Shown one piece after another: positions 17,770-25,863 of a stretch of 52,093 nucleotides of DNA (within the stretch, counting starts at the first letter, position 1; every line of letters begins with the position of its first letter). Below the pieces are notes generated by a model. It saw only the letters and a program-made list of their open reading frames with translations, was not told where the DNA came from and searched no databases. Position numbers and translations under genes: made by a program. Source of the stretch: Pseudomonas fluorescens (lineage in GTDB: Bacteria > Pseudomonadota > Gammaproteobacteria > Pseudomonadales > Pseudomonadaceae); contig NZ_LACH01000015.1 in assembly GCF_000968015.1 (NCBI RefSeq), positions 222 to 52,314 of the forward strand, given 5' to 3'.

Positions 17770-18783
17770 ATGACTCATTCCATTGCATTCAATTTTGAAG
17801 ACGGTGTTACTCGGTTCATCGACGCCAATGTCGGCGAAACCGTGGCCGATGCCGCGTATCGCCAAGGCATCAATATTCCACTGGATTGCCGCGACGGCGC
17901 TTGTGGCACCTGCAAATGCTTCGCCGAGGCCGGCCGTTATGATTTGGGCGAGGAGTACATCGAAGATGCGCTCAGCGCGGAAGAGGCCGAGCAAGGTTTC
18001 GTCCTGACCTGCCAGATGCGCGCCCAGAGCGATTGCGTGGTGCGCGTGCCGACCTCATCCGAAGTGTGCCGCACCCGTCAGGCCAGCTATGACGCGACCA
18101 TCAGTGCCGTGCGCCAGTTGTCCGACAGCACCATCGCGTTGTCGATCAAGGGCGAAGCGCTGAGCAAACTGGCGTTCCTGCCAGGGCAATACGTGAACCT
18201 TGGGATTCCCGGCAGCGAGCAGACCCGGGCCTATTCGTTCAGCTCGTTGCAGCGCGACGGCGAGGTCAGTTTCCTGATCCGCAACGTGCCCGGCGGCTTG
18301 ATGAGCAGCTTCCTCACCGGCATGGCCAAGGCCGGCGACAGCATGAGCCTGGCCGGGCCGTTGGGCAGTTTCTACCTGCGCGACATCCGCCGTCCGTTGT
18401 TGCTGCTGGCCGGCGGTACGGGGCTGGCGCCGTTCACGGCGATGCTGGAAAAAATCGCCGAGCAGGGCAGTGAGCATCCGCTGCATTTGATCTACGGCGT
18501 GACCAACGATTTCGATCTGGTGGAAATGGATCGACTCGAAGCGTTTGCCGCGCGAATCCCGAACTTCAGCTTCAGTGCTTGCGTGGCCAACCCGGACAGC
18601 CAGCACCCGCTCAAGGGCTACGTGACCCAGCACATCGAGCCGCAGCATTTGAACGAAGGAGACGTCGATGTCTACCTGTGCGGCCCGCCGCCGATGGTCG
18701 AGGCGGTCAGCCAGTTCATCCGTGAAAAAGGCATCGCGCCGACAAATTTTTACTACGAGAAATTTGCCGCCAGCGCGGCGTAA
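17770..18783 (+). CDS. benC: Benzoate 1,2-dioxygenase electron-transfer component (reductase)
   Basis: A 337-residue reductase that passes electrons from NADH through FAD and a plant-type [2Fe-2S] cluster to BenA. Cluster ligands are Cys40, Cys45, Cys48 and Cys81 (CRDGACGTC, then LTCQM). The FAD-binding RAYSFSS motif and the NAD-binding LLLAGGTGLAPFTAM region follow, and CGPPPMV is near the C-terminus. It starts 10 bp after benB. A 36-bp-arm REP hairpin separates it from benD. Confidence 0.95.
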   Translation: MTHSIAFNFEDGVTRFIDANVGETVADAAYRQGINIPLDCRDGACGTCKCFAEAGRYDLGEEYIEDALSAEEAEQGFVLTCQMRAQSDCVVRVPTSSEVCRTRQASYDATISAVRQLSDSTIALSIKGEALSKLAFLPGQYVNLGIPGSEQTRAYSFSSLQRDGEVSFLIRNVPGGLMSSFLTGMAKAGDSMSLAGPLGSFYLRDIRRPLLLLAGGTGLAPFTAMLEKIAEQGSEHPLHLIYGVTNDFDLVEMDRLEAFAARIPNFSFSACVANPDSQHPLKGYVTQHIEPQHLNEGDVDVYLCGPPPMVEAVSQFIREKGIAPTNFYYEKFAASAA

Positions 18784-18806
18784 GTATTCTCTGCGGCATC
18801 GTCCCT

Positions 18807-18893
18807 GTAGGAGCTGTCGAGTGAAACGAGGCTGCGATCTTTATAAGGGCAACATCAAAAGATCGCAGCCTCGTTTCACTCGACAGCTCCTAC
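18807..18893. repeat. REP pair with perfect 36-bp arms inside the ben operon
   Basis: Arms 18807-18842 and 18858-18893 are exact reverse complements (GTAGGAGC family), separated by 15 bp. They lie between benC and benD and would form a very stable mRNA hairpin. No T tract follows, so processing or retroregulation is more likely than termination. Confidence 0.9.
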
Positions 18894-18922
18894 GGAGGGG
18901 TTGGCGCAAACACGAGGTATGT

Positions 18923-19696
18923 ATGAACAGATTCACAGATAAAGTCGCGCTGATCACCGGTGCTGCCCAAGGCATCGGTCGGCGTGTTGCCGAGCGCATG
19001 GCGGCGGAAGGGGCGCGGTTGATTCTGGTCGATCGCTCCGAGCTGGTGTTCGAAGTCCAGCAGCAATTGGGGCAGGGCAGCCAGGTGCTGGCGCTGACCG
19101 CCGATCTTGAGCAATACAGCGAATGCAGCCGCGTCATGCAAACCGCCGTCGAGCGTTTCGGGCGTCTGGATGTGCTGGTCAATAATGTGGGCGGGACGAT
19201 CTGGGCCAAGCCTTTTGAGCATTACGAAGCGTCGCAGATCGAGGCCGAAGTGCGCCGTTCGCTGTTCCCGACGCTGTGGTGCTGTCATGCCGCACTGCCG
19301 TTCATGCTTGAGCAGGGGAGCGGCGCCATCGTCAACGTTTCGTCCATCGCCACGCGCAGTGTCAATCGCGTGCCGTACGGTGCGGCGAAGGGTGGGGTCA
19401 ACGCGCTGACCGCTTGCCTGGCCTTCGAAACCGCCGGTCGCGGGATTCGGGTCAATGCCACCGCGCCCGGTGGCACCGAAGCGCCGCCGCGGGTGATTGC
19501 GCGCAACAGCGCCGATCAGAGCGAGCAAGAAAAGGTCTGGTATCAGCAGATTGTCGACCAGACGCTCGACAGCAGTTTGATGAAGCGCTATGGCACGCTG
19601 GATGAACAGGCAAGCGCTATTCTGTTTCTGGCCAGCGACGAAGCGTCCTATATCACCGGCATGATCATGCCGGTCGGTGGCGGCGACCAGGGCTGA
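18923..19696 (+). CDS. benD: Benzoate cis-dihydrodiol dehydrogenase (BenD)
   Basis: A 257-residue short-chain dehydrogenase that oxidises and decarboxylates the benzoate dihydrodiol to catechol, reducing NAD+. Seen: the cofactor motif GAAQGIG (13-19), NNVGG (87-91), catalytic Ser140/141, Tyr152 and Lys156 (PYGAAKGG), and PGGTEAPP. The start at 18923 has GAGGT upstream; the frame is open back into benC, so the first codon rests on homology with SDR N-termini. It completes benABCD. Confidence 0.93.
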   Translation: MNRFTDKVALITGAAQGIGRRVAERMAAEGARLILVDRSELVFEVQQQLGQGSQVLALTADLEQYSECSRVMQTAVERFGRLDVLVNNVGGTIWAKPFEHYEASQIEAEVRRSLFPTLWCCHAALPFMLEQGSGAIVNVSSIATRSVNRVPYGAAKGGVNALTACLAFETAGRGIRVNATAPGGTEAPPRVIARNSADQSEQEKVWYQQIVDQTLDSSLMKRYGTLDEQASAILFLASDEASYITGMIMPVGGGDQG

Positions 19697-19737
19697 CGCG
19701 ACTCGCCAATAACCCATCCTCAATCGGAGTCATCGTG

Positions 19738-20436
19738 ATGAGCGACAAACCCACGATCGTGCTGGTCCATGGTTTTTGGGGCGGTGCTGCCCACTGGAAC
19801 AAGGTCATCGCCGAGTTGATTCACAAGGGCATTAGGAACATCCGCGCGGTGGAGATGCCGCTGACTTCATTGGCAGACGATGCAGAGCGCACGCGCAAGA
19901 TGGTCGCCCAAGTGTCGGGGCCTGTGTTGTTGGTGGGGCATTCCTATGGCGGTGCGGTGATTACCGAGGCCGGTGATCAACCGAACGTGGTGGGGTTGGT
20001 GTACATCGCTGCCTTCGCGCCGGACGTCGGTGAAAGTCCCGGTGGCATCACGCAACGGCATCCACCCGCAGCGGCGGCCAACCTGGCTCCCGACAGCGAC
20101 GGTTATCTGTGGGTCAAACCTGAGCTCTATCACAAAAGCTTCTGCCAGGACCTGCCAGCGAACGAAGGGTTAGTGATGGGCATCACCCAGAAAGCGCCGC
20201 TTGCCAGCACCTTCGGCGACACCATTACCACGGTGGCGTGGAAGAAGAAGCCGTCGTGGTATCAGGTTTCTACGGATGACAGGATGATCTCACCGGAAAA
20301 TCAGCAATGGATGGCGGGGCGGCTGAACGCCAGGGAGATCCTGACCCTGAACGCCAGTCATGCGTCCCTGGCTTCGATGCCGGTCGAGATTGCAGTGTTC
20401 ATCGATAAGGCCGCGACGGCGTTGGCCGCAGGATAG
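19738..20436 (+). CDS. Alpha/beta hydrolase
   Basis: A 232-residue soluble alpha/beta-hydrolase. Seen: the oxyanion segment LVHGFWGGAAHW near residue 10, nucleophile Ser69 in GHSYGG, and a C-terminal His in LNASHASL. ATG at 19738 is preferred to the in-frame GTG at 19735 because GGAG lies 8 bp upstream. It starts 41 bp after benD and may be cotranscribed with the ben operon. Its substrate is unknown; the DUF-free sequence resembles general esterase-type hydrolases rather than PcaD. No role in benzoate breakdown is established. Confidence 0.82.
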   Translation: MSDKPTIVLVHGFWGGAAHWNKVIAELIHKGIRNIRAVEMPLTSLADDAERTRKMVAQVSGPVLLVGHSYGGAVITEAGDQPNVVGLVYIAAFAPDVGESPGGITQRHPPAAAANLAPDSDGYLWVKPELYHKSFCQDLPANEGLVMGITQKAPLASTFGDTITTVAWKKKPSWYQVSTDDRMISPENQQWMAGRLNAREILTLNASHASLASMPVEIAVFIDKAATALAAG

Positions 20437-20442
20437 AGAGCC

Positions 20443-20805
20443 TTACAGGCGACGCTGAAACGCTTTGATGATTCTGAGCGTGGCGTCGCTTGTGTTCAGG
20501 TTCTGGACCGCGTCCAGCGGATACCAGATGCAATCGAAAATTTCGTTTTGCGGGCGGGCCTCACCCGCGTTCGCCACTGAGGCTTCGTACACATGGTGTC
20601 GGGTGCTGCCCGTTTGCAACTCCATCAGGTACAGCATCCCGTCGACCCCAAGCCCGGTCTCTTCCTGAAGTTCTCGCGTGGCGGCGTCGGCAATGGCTTC
20701 ACCACGCTCAACCTTTCCGCCGGGCAGCATCCAGCGACTCCTTGGCTTGCGCACCAGGAGAATGTGCCGGTCGTGCTCGCAAATGACGGTCGCGCGTACT
20801 TTCAT
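20443..20805 (-). CDS. NUDIX hydrolase (120 aa)
   Basis: A small NUDIX hydrolase with a perfect Nudix box (G30-x5-E36-x7-R44-E45-L46-x-E48-E49-x-G51-L52) that coordinates the catalytic divalent metal. It should hydrolyse a nucleoside diphosphate linked to another moiety; the substrate is not predictable. The N-terminus [20 protein letters not shown] is typical. It converges on the alpha/beta hydrolase with only 6 bp between stops. The gap 20806-21016 holds no supported gene. Confidence 0.88.
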   Translation of the reverse strand: MKVRATVICEHDRHILLVRKPRSRWMLPGGKVERGEAIADAATRELQEETGLGVDGMLYLMELQTGSTRHHVYEASVANAGEARPQNEIFDCIWYPLDAVQNLNTSDATLRIIKAFQRRL

Positions 20806-21016
20806 GTGTTACCTGATTGCCGTTTGTCATAAATCAGTCGTAAAAATGCAATATTCGAGCCTGTGTGTCTGTCTCAATGGTTGGAGTGATGGACGAGGTT
20901 GAAAGTGCGACCGGATGTCGGAATCCTGGCGCGACGTCTGGTTGGCACTTCATGGAAGGTCGGGTGTAAGGTATTCAGGTGAATCCAGGATCATCACTGC
21001 CGAGTTGGAGGTGACT

Positions 21017-21220
21017 ATGAGCGTTCCGATGCTGACCAAAATGCACATGAACGGTTATGACGTACTTAGCGTGAACAACGGCCCATGGCGGGTGTGCACC
21101 AAAGGTGACCGGCTTGGAGCCTTTGGCAGCAGAGAGGAAGCACTGGCCTTTGCGGCCGCTCTTCCCGGCTACAAGGCCAAAGCAAGTCGGCCTGCACGCA
21201 GCCAGAAATCGGATAAATAG
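21017..21220 (+). CDS. Small hypothetical protein (67 aa), DUF2188-like
   Basis: The start ATG at 21017 has GGAGG five bases upstream, which fixes it although the frame is open earlier. The middle reads GPWRVCTKGDRLGAFGSREE then ALAFAAALPGYKAK, a pattern like the DUF2188 'WxV...G...F.sKeeA...A' fold, with a basic C-terminal tail. A strong terminator follows directly. Function unknown; the DUF2188 similarity is tentative. Confidence 0.65.
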   Translation: MSVPMLTKMHMNGYDVLSVNNGPWRVCTKGDRLGAFGSREEALAFAAALPGYKAKASRPARSQKSDK

Positions 21221-21229
21221 CGCGCTTGC

Positions 21230-21256
21230 AGCCCCGGTTCGCCGGGGCTTTTCTTT
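21230..21256 (+). terminator. Intrinsic terminator with TTCG tetraloop
   Basis: AGCCCCGG-TTCG-CCGGGGCT is followed by TTTCTTT, directly after the small DUF2188-like gene. It may also serve the convergent osmE gene. Confidence 0.88.
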
Positions 21257-21277
21257 GCTGGGCGCTGAGGTCCCCGG

Positions 21278-21634
21278 CTAATAACCGCCGCCGCCACCAC
21301 CGGTGCTGCGGGGCTCTCGGGCTTTTTGCTGCGCGTTACTCCATTCGGCGCAGGTCATGAAGCTTTTATGGTCGACCTTGCCCCTGCCATCGAAACTGAC
21401 GTTGTACGTTTGCTGATGGCCGGCCTGCGTCAGCTTGTAGTCAAAGCAAGTGCCAGGTTCAACGGTGCGATCCGTTATGGATAAAGGCTGGCCGCCAATC
21501 TGCTGGACTTGATCCTTGCTCATGCCGGTTTCGACCTTTGCGACCAGCGGCTGATCCCGATAGACACGCGATTCGGTGCTGCAGCCACCCGACGCAGCCA
21601 ATACAACGACCAGCGCGCATAGAGGCTTGTGCAT
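21278..21634 (-). CDS. osmE: OsmE-family lipoprotein
   Basis: A 118-residue small lipoprotein with a signal ending in ASGGC (Cys18; position -3 is Ser, so the lipobox is atypical). The body matches osmotically inducible OsmE/SmpA-like proteins: VETGMSKDQVQQIGGQPLS, then GTCFDYKL and FMTCAEWSNAQQ. The C-terminus is a Gly-rich tail. It should sit in the cell envelope and be induced by osmotic stress in relatives. AGGAG lies 7 bp before the ATG. The assignment rests on this motif series. Confidence 0.8.
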   Translation of the reverse strand: MHKPLCALVVVLAASGGCSTESRVYRDQPLVAKVETGMSKDQVQQIGGQPLSITDRTVEPGTCFDYKLTQAGHQQTYNVSFDGRGKVDHKSFMTCAEWSNAQQKAREPRSTGGGGGGY

Positions 21635-21647
21635 GGCAGTGCTCCTG

Positions 21648-21887
21648 CTATTGAGCTTTCGTTCGAGTGATAATTTTGGCTTTCACTTCCTCGGCATACC
21701 CCTTCAGTCGTTCTTCATCTCCCTGAAACAACTCGCACAGCTTCAGGGTTGCTTGCGCATCCACATCATTGCCGGCCAGGCGTAGCTGCTCTGCGATGCG
21801 TAAAAGCTCTACCGCTGACCATCTCAAGTCCGACGCAAGGCCTTGCAGGTCACGCCGAAGTTCGTTTTCAGATTCGTTAAGCCACAT
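21648..21887 (-). CDS. Small hypothetical protein (79 aa)
   Basis: It starts MWLNESENELRRDLQGLASD and is almost entirely helical and charged (ending KGYAEEVKAKIITRTKAQ). AGGAGG five bases before the ATG at 21887 fixes the start, although the frame runs on for more than 100 codons upstream. It could be a coiled-coil adaptor, but I do not recognise the family. It lies 13 bp upstream of osmE on the same strand and may be cotranscribed with it. Function unknown. Confidence 0.65.
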   Translation of the reverse strand: MWLNESENELRRDLQGLASDLRWSAVELLRIAEQLRLAGNDVDAQATLKLCELFQGDEERLKGYAEEVKAKIITRTKAQ

Positions 21888-22016
21888 GATGACCTCCTGC
21901 CAATCCCCGCTACGAAATTTTAGTCCCATTTCCCGGGTCAGGTCGTTTTGTTCGTCCGAGCCGTGGGTGCAGCCTTTTGTCGGGAAAATGAACGCGAACC
22001 CGCAGATCTGATTTCG

Positions 22017-22048
22017 TAGTGAAGTAGTGAAGTAGTGAGGTAGTGAAT
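22017..22048. repeat. Four tandem 8-bp repeats
   Basis: TAGTGAAG, TAGTGAAG, TAGTGAGG and TAGTGAAT run head to tail between two divergent small genes. Such repeats can change copy number by slippage and alter promoter spacing. Confidence 0.85.
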
Positions 22049-22073
22049 TTTTGCTAGGGCGAGGCAACTTCAA

Positions 22074-22292
22074 ATGACGGCGACTGATGACTTTAGATTT
22101 CATGCCCATGAGCTGATGGTCGATCTGGACGCGGCCACCACGGAAATGATGAAACTGATTTCTGCACATCAGTTGAGCGGCCCGGAATGGGAGCGGGTCA
22201 CTCAATGGCAGCATGAAGCGTATGAAAGATGGATGAGTTATCTGAACGAGAGGTCGTATCCGGATTCCGGCGATGACAGCGTCCCTTGCTGA
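22074..22292 (+). CDS. Small hypothetical protein (72 aa)
   Basis: The product starts MTATDDFRFHAHELMVDLDA and contains WERVTQWQHEAYERWMSYLN; it is soluble, helical and acidic. A GAGG sits about 11 bp before the ATG. Codon use is ordinary, and the gene stands divergent to the 79-residue helical gene across the 8-bp tandem repeats. No characterised family is recognised. Confidence 0.5.
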   Translation: MTATDDFRFHAHELMVDLDAATTEMMKLISAHQLSGPEWERVTQWQHEAYERWMSYLNERSYPDSGDDSVPC

Positions 22293-22328
22293 GTTCAGTG
22301 CAACGGATGGCTGTCTGGACTGTAAGGT

Positions 22329-22898
22329 TTAGTCGGTGATATCGGTCACCTGGATGATTGGGTCGTCGCTTGCCTGAGTGCTCGCACCGATTTTCTTTTC
22401 CCGACGATCGTTCATCCAGTTGTCCACCTGAGCATTGAATTGCGCCGGCGCTTTTCGTCCGACCTTCCTGGCGAGATCAAGAATGGTCTGCTGGGCGAGG
22501 GCGTCTTCCATGCGTTTTTGCGCGGTCATCATGGCGGCATGCACCGAGCACTGACCCGCCAGCGCCCACGCCGGCGCGGAACCTTCGAACAAGGCGCAAC
22601 GCCCCCGAATCTCCCGGCAATCGAAGATGAGCTTCTGGCCGTCGATGGCATTGACGATATCCAGAATGCTGATTTCGTCAGAAGGCCGGGCCAGCTTGAA
22701 CCCGCCGCGCACGCCTTCAGTGGCGACCACCAGTTTTGCCTTGGCCAGTTTGGTGAAAATTTTTGCCAGATAGTCCTGAGGTACGCCTTGCAGCTCGGCA
22801 AGGTCGCGCACGCTCGCCTCACGGGTGTCGCCGCAATTGCCCACCAGAAAAATCAGGCAATGAATGCCGTACTCAACACCTGCGCTGTAAAGAGACAT
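22329..22898 (-). CDS. Rrf2-family transcriptional regulator
   Basis: A 189-residue Rrf2 regulator with an N-terminal winged helix (ASVRDLAELQGVPQDYLAKI, then GVRGGFKLARP) and three conserved cysteines, Cys94, Cys101 and Cys117 (FDCREIRGRC, then GQCSVH). These probably bind an iron-sulfur cluster, as in IscR and NsrR. It is divergent from an NDH-2-like dehydrogenase. A dyad at 22907-22922 overlaps its ribosome-binding region, suggesting autoregulation. It may sense iron-sulfur, NO or redox status; which one is not determined. Confidence 0.88.
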   Translation of the reverse strand: MSLYSAGVEYGIHCLIFLVGNCGDTREASVRDLAELQGVPQDYLAKIFTKLAKAKLVVATEGVRGGFKLARPSDEISILDIVNAIDGQKLIFDCREIRGRCALFEGSAPAWALAGQCSVHAAMMTAQKRMEDALAQQTILDLARKVGRKAPAQFNAQVDNWMNDRREKKIGASTQASDDPIIQVTDITD

Positions 22899-22906
22899 AT
22901 CAATCT

Positions 22907-22922
22907 CCGACTAAAGTTGTCG
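22907..22922. promoter_or_regulatory. IscR-like dyad over the Rrf2 ribosome-binding site
   Basis: CCGACTAAAGTTGTCG fits the core of type-1 IscR sites (YYGACTR...AGTCRR) with about two mismatches. It ends 9 bp from the Rrf2 start codon. Confidence 0.5.
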
Positions 22923-23186
22923 TAAATGTTAACAGCGGAAAGCGAGCTGGGCAACGCATCCGGTCGCGTGTTCACTGCTCGTTTCGCGGGTAGAGATGGC
23001 TGTAAATAAACCTTTTTTGGACAAATCAAAACTTTCGATACTAACCATCAGTAATTTCGTTTTGTGCCAAGTAACTAGGATCAATATAGTCGCCGTTGTC
23101 AGGTCGTCAGTGGTCAGCAGTCGCTACCGAAGAGCGTGACCTTTAACGAATTCATCACTTGGTCTTCTCCCCCCCGGAGTTAAAAA

Positions 23187-24389
23187 ATGAAACAGCACAT
23201 CCTGGTTATCGGCGCAGGTTTCGGTGGCATGTGGACGGCTTTAAGCGCCACGCGTCTGTTCGACATTCATGGTCACAACGACGTTGAAGTGACCGTTCTG
23301 GCCCCTCAGGCCGAGCTGCGAGTTCGTCCGCGCTTCTACGAACCGAATGCTCACCAACTGGCCGCACCGATCGGCGAACTGTTCGATGCGGTCGGCGTCA
23401 ACTTCATCAAGGGCTCTGCCGAAACCATCGACGTTGAGCAAAAACGTGTCGGCTACCTCGATGCATCTGGCACCCAGCAAGTGTGCAGCTACGACAAACT
23501 CGTTCTGGCAACCGGCAGCCGCCTGGCACTGCCGAACACGCCAGGTGTGGCGGAACATGCCTTTGACGTGGACCAGATCGAACAAGCCGTACGCCTTGAA
23601 AATCACCTCAAGTCCCTGGGCAACCTGCCAGAAAGCAAAGCCCGCAACACTGTAGTGGTGGCCGGCGGTGGCTTCACCGGGATTGAAACCGCGACTGAAA
23701 TGCCTGCGCGGCTGCGCGCCATCCTGGGTGATCGTGCTGACATCGAAGTGATTATCGTTGACCGTGGCGAGAACGTTGGCGGGTCCATGGGCGCCGAGAT
23801 CGCCAAGTCGATCGCTGAAGCCAGTATTGAAACGGGGGTGGAATGGCGCTTGAAATCGTCGGTCGTCGCCGTCGATGAAAATGGCGTGACCCTGGCCGAT
23901 GGTCAGCGCATCGATGCCAAAACCGTGGTCTGGACCACCGGTGTGCGCGCCAGCTCGTTGACCGATCATATTCCGGCCGAGCGCGATCACCTGGGCCGTC
24001 TGCACGTCGACGCGCACTTGAAAGTCATTGGCCAGGAAGACATCTTCGCCACCGGCGACGTCGCGTACGCTGCCAGCGATGACATCGGCAACTTCGCATT
24101 GATGACCTGCCAGCACGCGATCTCGCTGGGTCGTCATGCCGGCAACAACGTGGCCGCGCAGATCCTGGGCGTGGACCCGACCCCGTACAGCCAGCCTAAA
24201 TACGTGACCTGCCTGGATCTGGGCGCCTGGGGCGCGGTCTACACCGAAGGTTGGGACCGCCAGGTGAAGTTGGTCAAGGAAGAAGCCAAGGCGCTGAAGA
24301 CCCAGATCAACACGATGTGGATCTACCCGCCCGCAGCTGATCGTGTCACTGCGCTGGCTTCAGCGGATCCGATGATTCCTGTCGCCTGA
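23187..24389 (+). CDS. NDH-2-like NAD(P)/FAD-dependent oxidoreductase
   Basis: A 400-residue flavoprotein of the type II NADH dehydrogenase superfamily. Seen: N-terminal FAD fingerprint VIGAGFGGMW, YDKLVLATGSRL, the NAD(P)-binding VVVAGGGFTGIETATEM, and IFATGDVA near residue 290. It should oxidise NAD(P)H with quinone or another acceptor without proton pumping. At 400 residues it is slightly short for NDH-2, and the C-terminal membrane anchor is not obvious. The divergent Rrf2 gene probably regulates it. The CCCCGGAG ribosome-binding site lies 8 bp upstream. Confidence 0.82.
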   Translation: MKQHILVIGAGFGGMWTALSATRLFDIHGHNDVEVTVLAPQAELRVRPRFYEPNAHQLAAPIGELFDAVGVNFIKGSAETIDVEQKRVGYLDASGTQQVCSYDKLVLATGSRLALPNTPGVAEHAFDVDQIEQAVRLENHLKSLGNLPESKARNTVVVAGGGFTGIETATEMPARLRAILGDRADIEVIIVDRGENVGGSMGAEIAKSIAEASIETGVEWRLKSSVVAVDENGVTLADGQRIDAKTVVWTTGVRASSLTDHIPAERDHLGRLHVDAHLKVIGQEDIFATGDVAYAASDDIGNFALMTCQHAISLGRHAGNNVAAQILGVDPTPYSQPKYVTCLDLGAWGAVYTEGWDRQVKLVKEEAKALKTQINTMWIYPPAADRVTALASADPMIPVA

Positions 24390-24432
24390 AACGTCGACAG
24401 CGTTGCTTCGATAACGCTGTCTGTTTAGAAAA

Positions 24433-24468
24433 AATCCCGCCCGGGTTCTCTTGGGCGGGATTTTTTTT
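24433..24468 (+). terminator. Intrinsic terminator after the NDH-2-like gene
   Basis: AATCCCGCCC and GGGCGGGATT arms with a 10-base loop are followed by eight T's. This separates the NDH-2-like gene from the polyamine operon. Confidence 0.9.
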
Positions 24469-24508
24469 GCGCCTTGAACGGTTGCGGTCGTGAAATTTAA
24501 CGTGTACT

Positions 24509-24520
24509 TTTTCATGAAAA
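24509..24520. promoter_or_regulatory. Palindrome in the puuB-like promoter
   Basis: TTTTCATGAAAA is a perfect 12-bp palindrome. It is followed by AAAATATAAGTATAAA (24517-24532), whose first nine bases equal the E. coli PuuR site as I remember it. This is a candidate operator for the PuuR-like gene downstream. Confidence 0.45.
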
Positions 24521-24548
24521 TATAAGTATAAAAATTCACGAGGCCTGC

Positions 24549-25838
24549 ATGTTTCAACAATCTGCCCAGCACGTCGCCAGCTATTACGCCCACACCTGCG
24601 CCGATCGTCTGTTGGATCGAGCCGCGTTGGAGGGTGAGCAGGACACCGAAGTGTTGATCATCGGGGCCGGCTTCAGTGGATTGCATACGGCGTTGCGTCT
24701 GGCCCTGGCCGGCAAGCGCGTGACGTTGCTGGAAGCCAGTCGGGTGGCCTGGGCCGCCTCGGGGCGCAATGGCGGTCAGGCCATTCTTGGTTGGTCGTGT
24801 GACATGCCGCCATTGGAGGCGGCGCTGGGTTATGAGCGCGCGCGCCGGTTATGGGACAGCATGCGTTGGGCTGCCCGGGAGTTGCGAGATTTGCCCGCGC
24901 GCCATGATTTCGATTGTGACTATCGTCCTGGCCACCTCTGGACGTCGGTGATGCCGCGTCGGGTGAGTCTGCTGACAGAATGGCAACACGAGGCCAGCCA
25001 CAAGTGGGGCCACGATGGTTTGCAGTTCATTTCGCGCGAAGCGTTGCCTGGTTGGGTCGCCAGTGAGCGCTACCAGGCCGGCCTGTTCGATCCTGAAGGC
25101 GGGCATTTGAATCCGCTGAAACTGGCGCTCGGCCTGGCCGCTGCAATTGAACAGGCCGGTGGATGCATTCATGAACAGAGCAAGGCGTTGAGTTATCTCG
25201 AAGAGGGCGGTCAGTACGTAGTCACCACTGAGCGCGGTCGCATTCGCGCCGACGTGCTGGTGCTGGCGTGCAATGCCTACCTTGATCGGCTTGATCCGCA
25301 ATTGGCGAGTTGCGTGTTACCGGTTGGCACTTATCAGGTAGCCACCGCGCCACTTTCAGTGCAACAGGCGACCGCGTTGCTACCGAGCAATGTGTGCGTC
25401 ACCGACAACCAGTTTGTCCTCGATTATTTCCGCCGCACGCCGGACAACCGCCTGCTGTTCGGCGGTGGTTGCACTTACCTGGGCGGCATGCCGAAAGACA
25501 TCGCCGCTGCGACACGGCCCTATCTGGAGCGCGTGTTTCCCCAGCTCAGGGGCGTCGAACTGGACTTTGCCTGGGGAGGACACATCGATCTGACCCTCAA
25601 GCGCACGCCTGACATCGGTCGACGTGGCGATCTCTACTGGCTACAGGGTTACTCCGGACATGGCGTGCTGCCGACATTGGCCGGGGCGCGTGCGGTGTCC
25701 GACGCGATACTGGGTCAGCCGGATGAGCTGGCGTTGTATCAGGGTTTGATCAACGGCAGCTTTCCCGGTGGAAAGTATTTGGCAGCACCGCTGGAAGCCA
25801 TCGGCAAGGCCTGGTATCGGCTGCGCGACAGCCTTTGA
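24549..25838 (+). CDS. Gamma-glutamylputrescine oxidoreductase-like flavoprotein (PuuB/PauB)
   Basis: A 429-residue FAD oxidoreductase of the DAO family. Seen: FAD motif LIIGAGFSGLHTALRLA near residue 35, ASGRNGGQ typical of PuuB, and WGGHIDLTLKRTPDIG with QGYSGHGVLPT at the C-terminus. In polyamine catabolism such enzymes oxidise gamma-glutamyl-polyamines to gamma-glutamyl aldehydes with H2O2 release. It is first in a three-gene unit with a PuuR-like regulator and a PuuA-like ligase. The exact polyamine is unknown. Confidence 0.85.
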   Translation: MFQQSAQHVASYYAHTCADRLLDRAALEGEQDTEVLIIGAGFSGLHTALRLALAGKRVTLLEASRVAWAASGRNGGQAILGWSCDMPPLEAALGYERARRLWDSMRWAARELRDLPARHDFDCDYRPGHLWTSVMPRRVSLLTEWQHEASHKWGHDGLQFISREALPGWVASERYQAGLFDPEGGHLNPLKLALGLAAAIEQAGGCIHEQSKALSYLEEGGQYVVTTERGRIRADVLVLACNAYLDRLDPQLASCVLPVGTYQVATAPLSVQQATALLPSNVCVTDNQFVLDYFRRTPDNRLLFGGGCTYLGGMPKDIAAATRPYLERVFPQLRGVELDFAWGGHIDLTLKRTPDIGRRGDLYWLQGYSGHGVLPTLAGARAVSDAILGQPDELALYQGLINGSFPGGKYLAAPLEAIGKAWYRLRDSL

Positions 25839-25863
25839 AGCATCAATTTCGGGAAGCCTTTAG

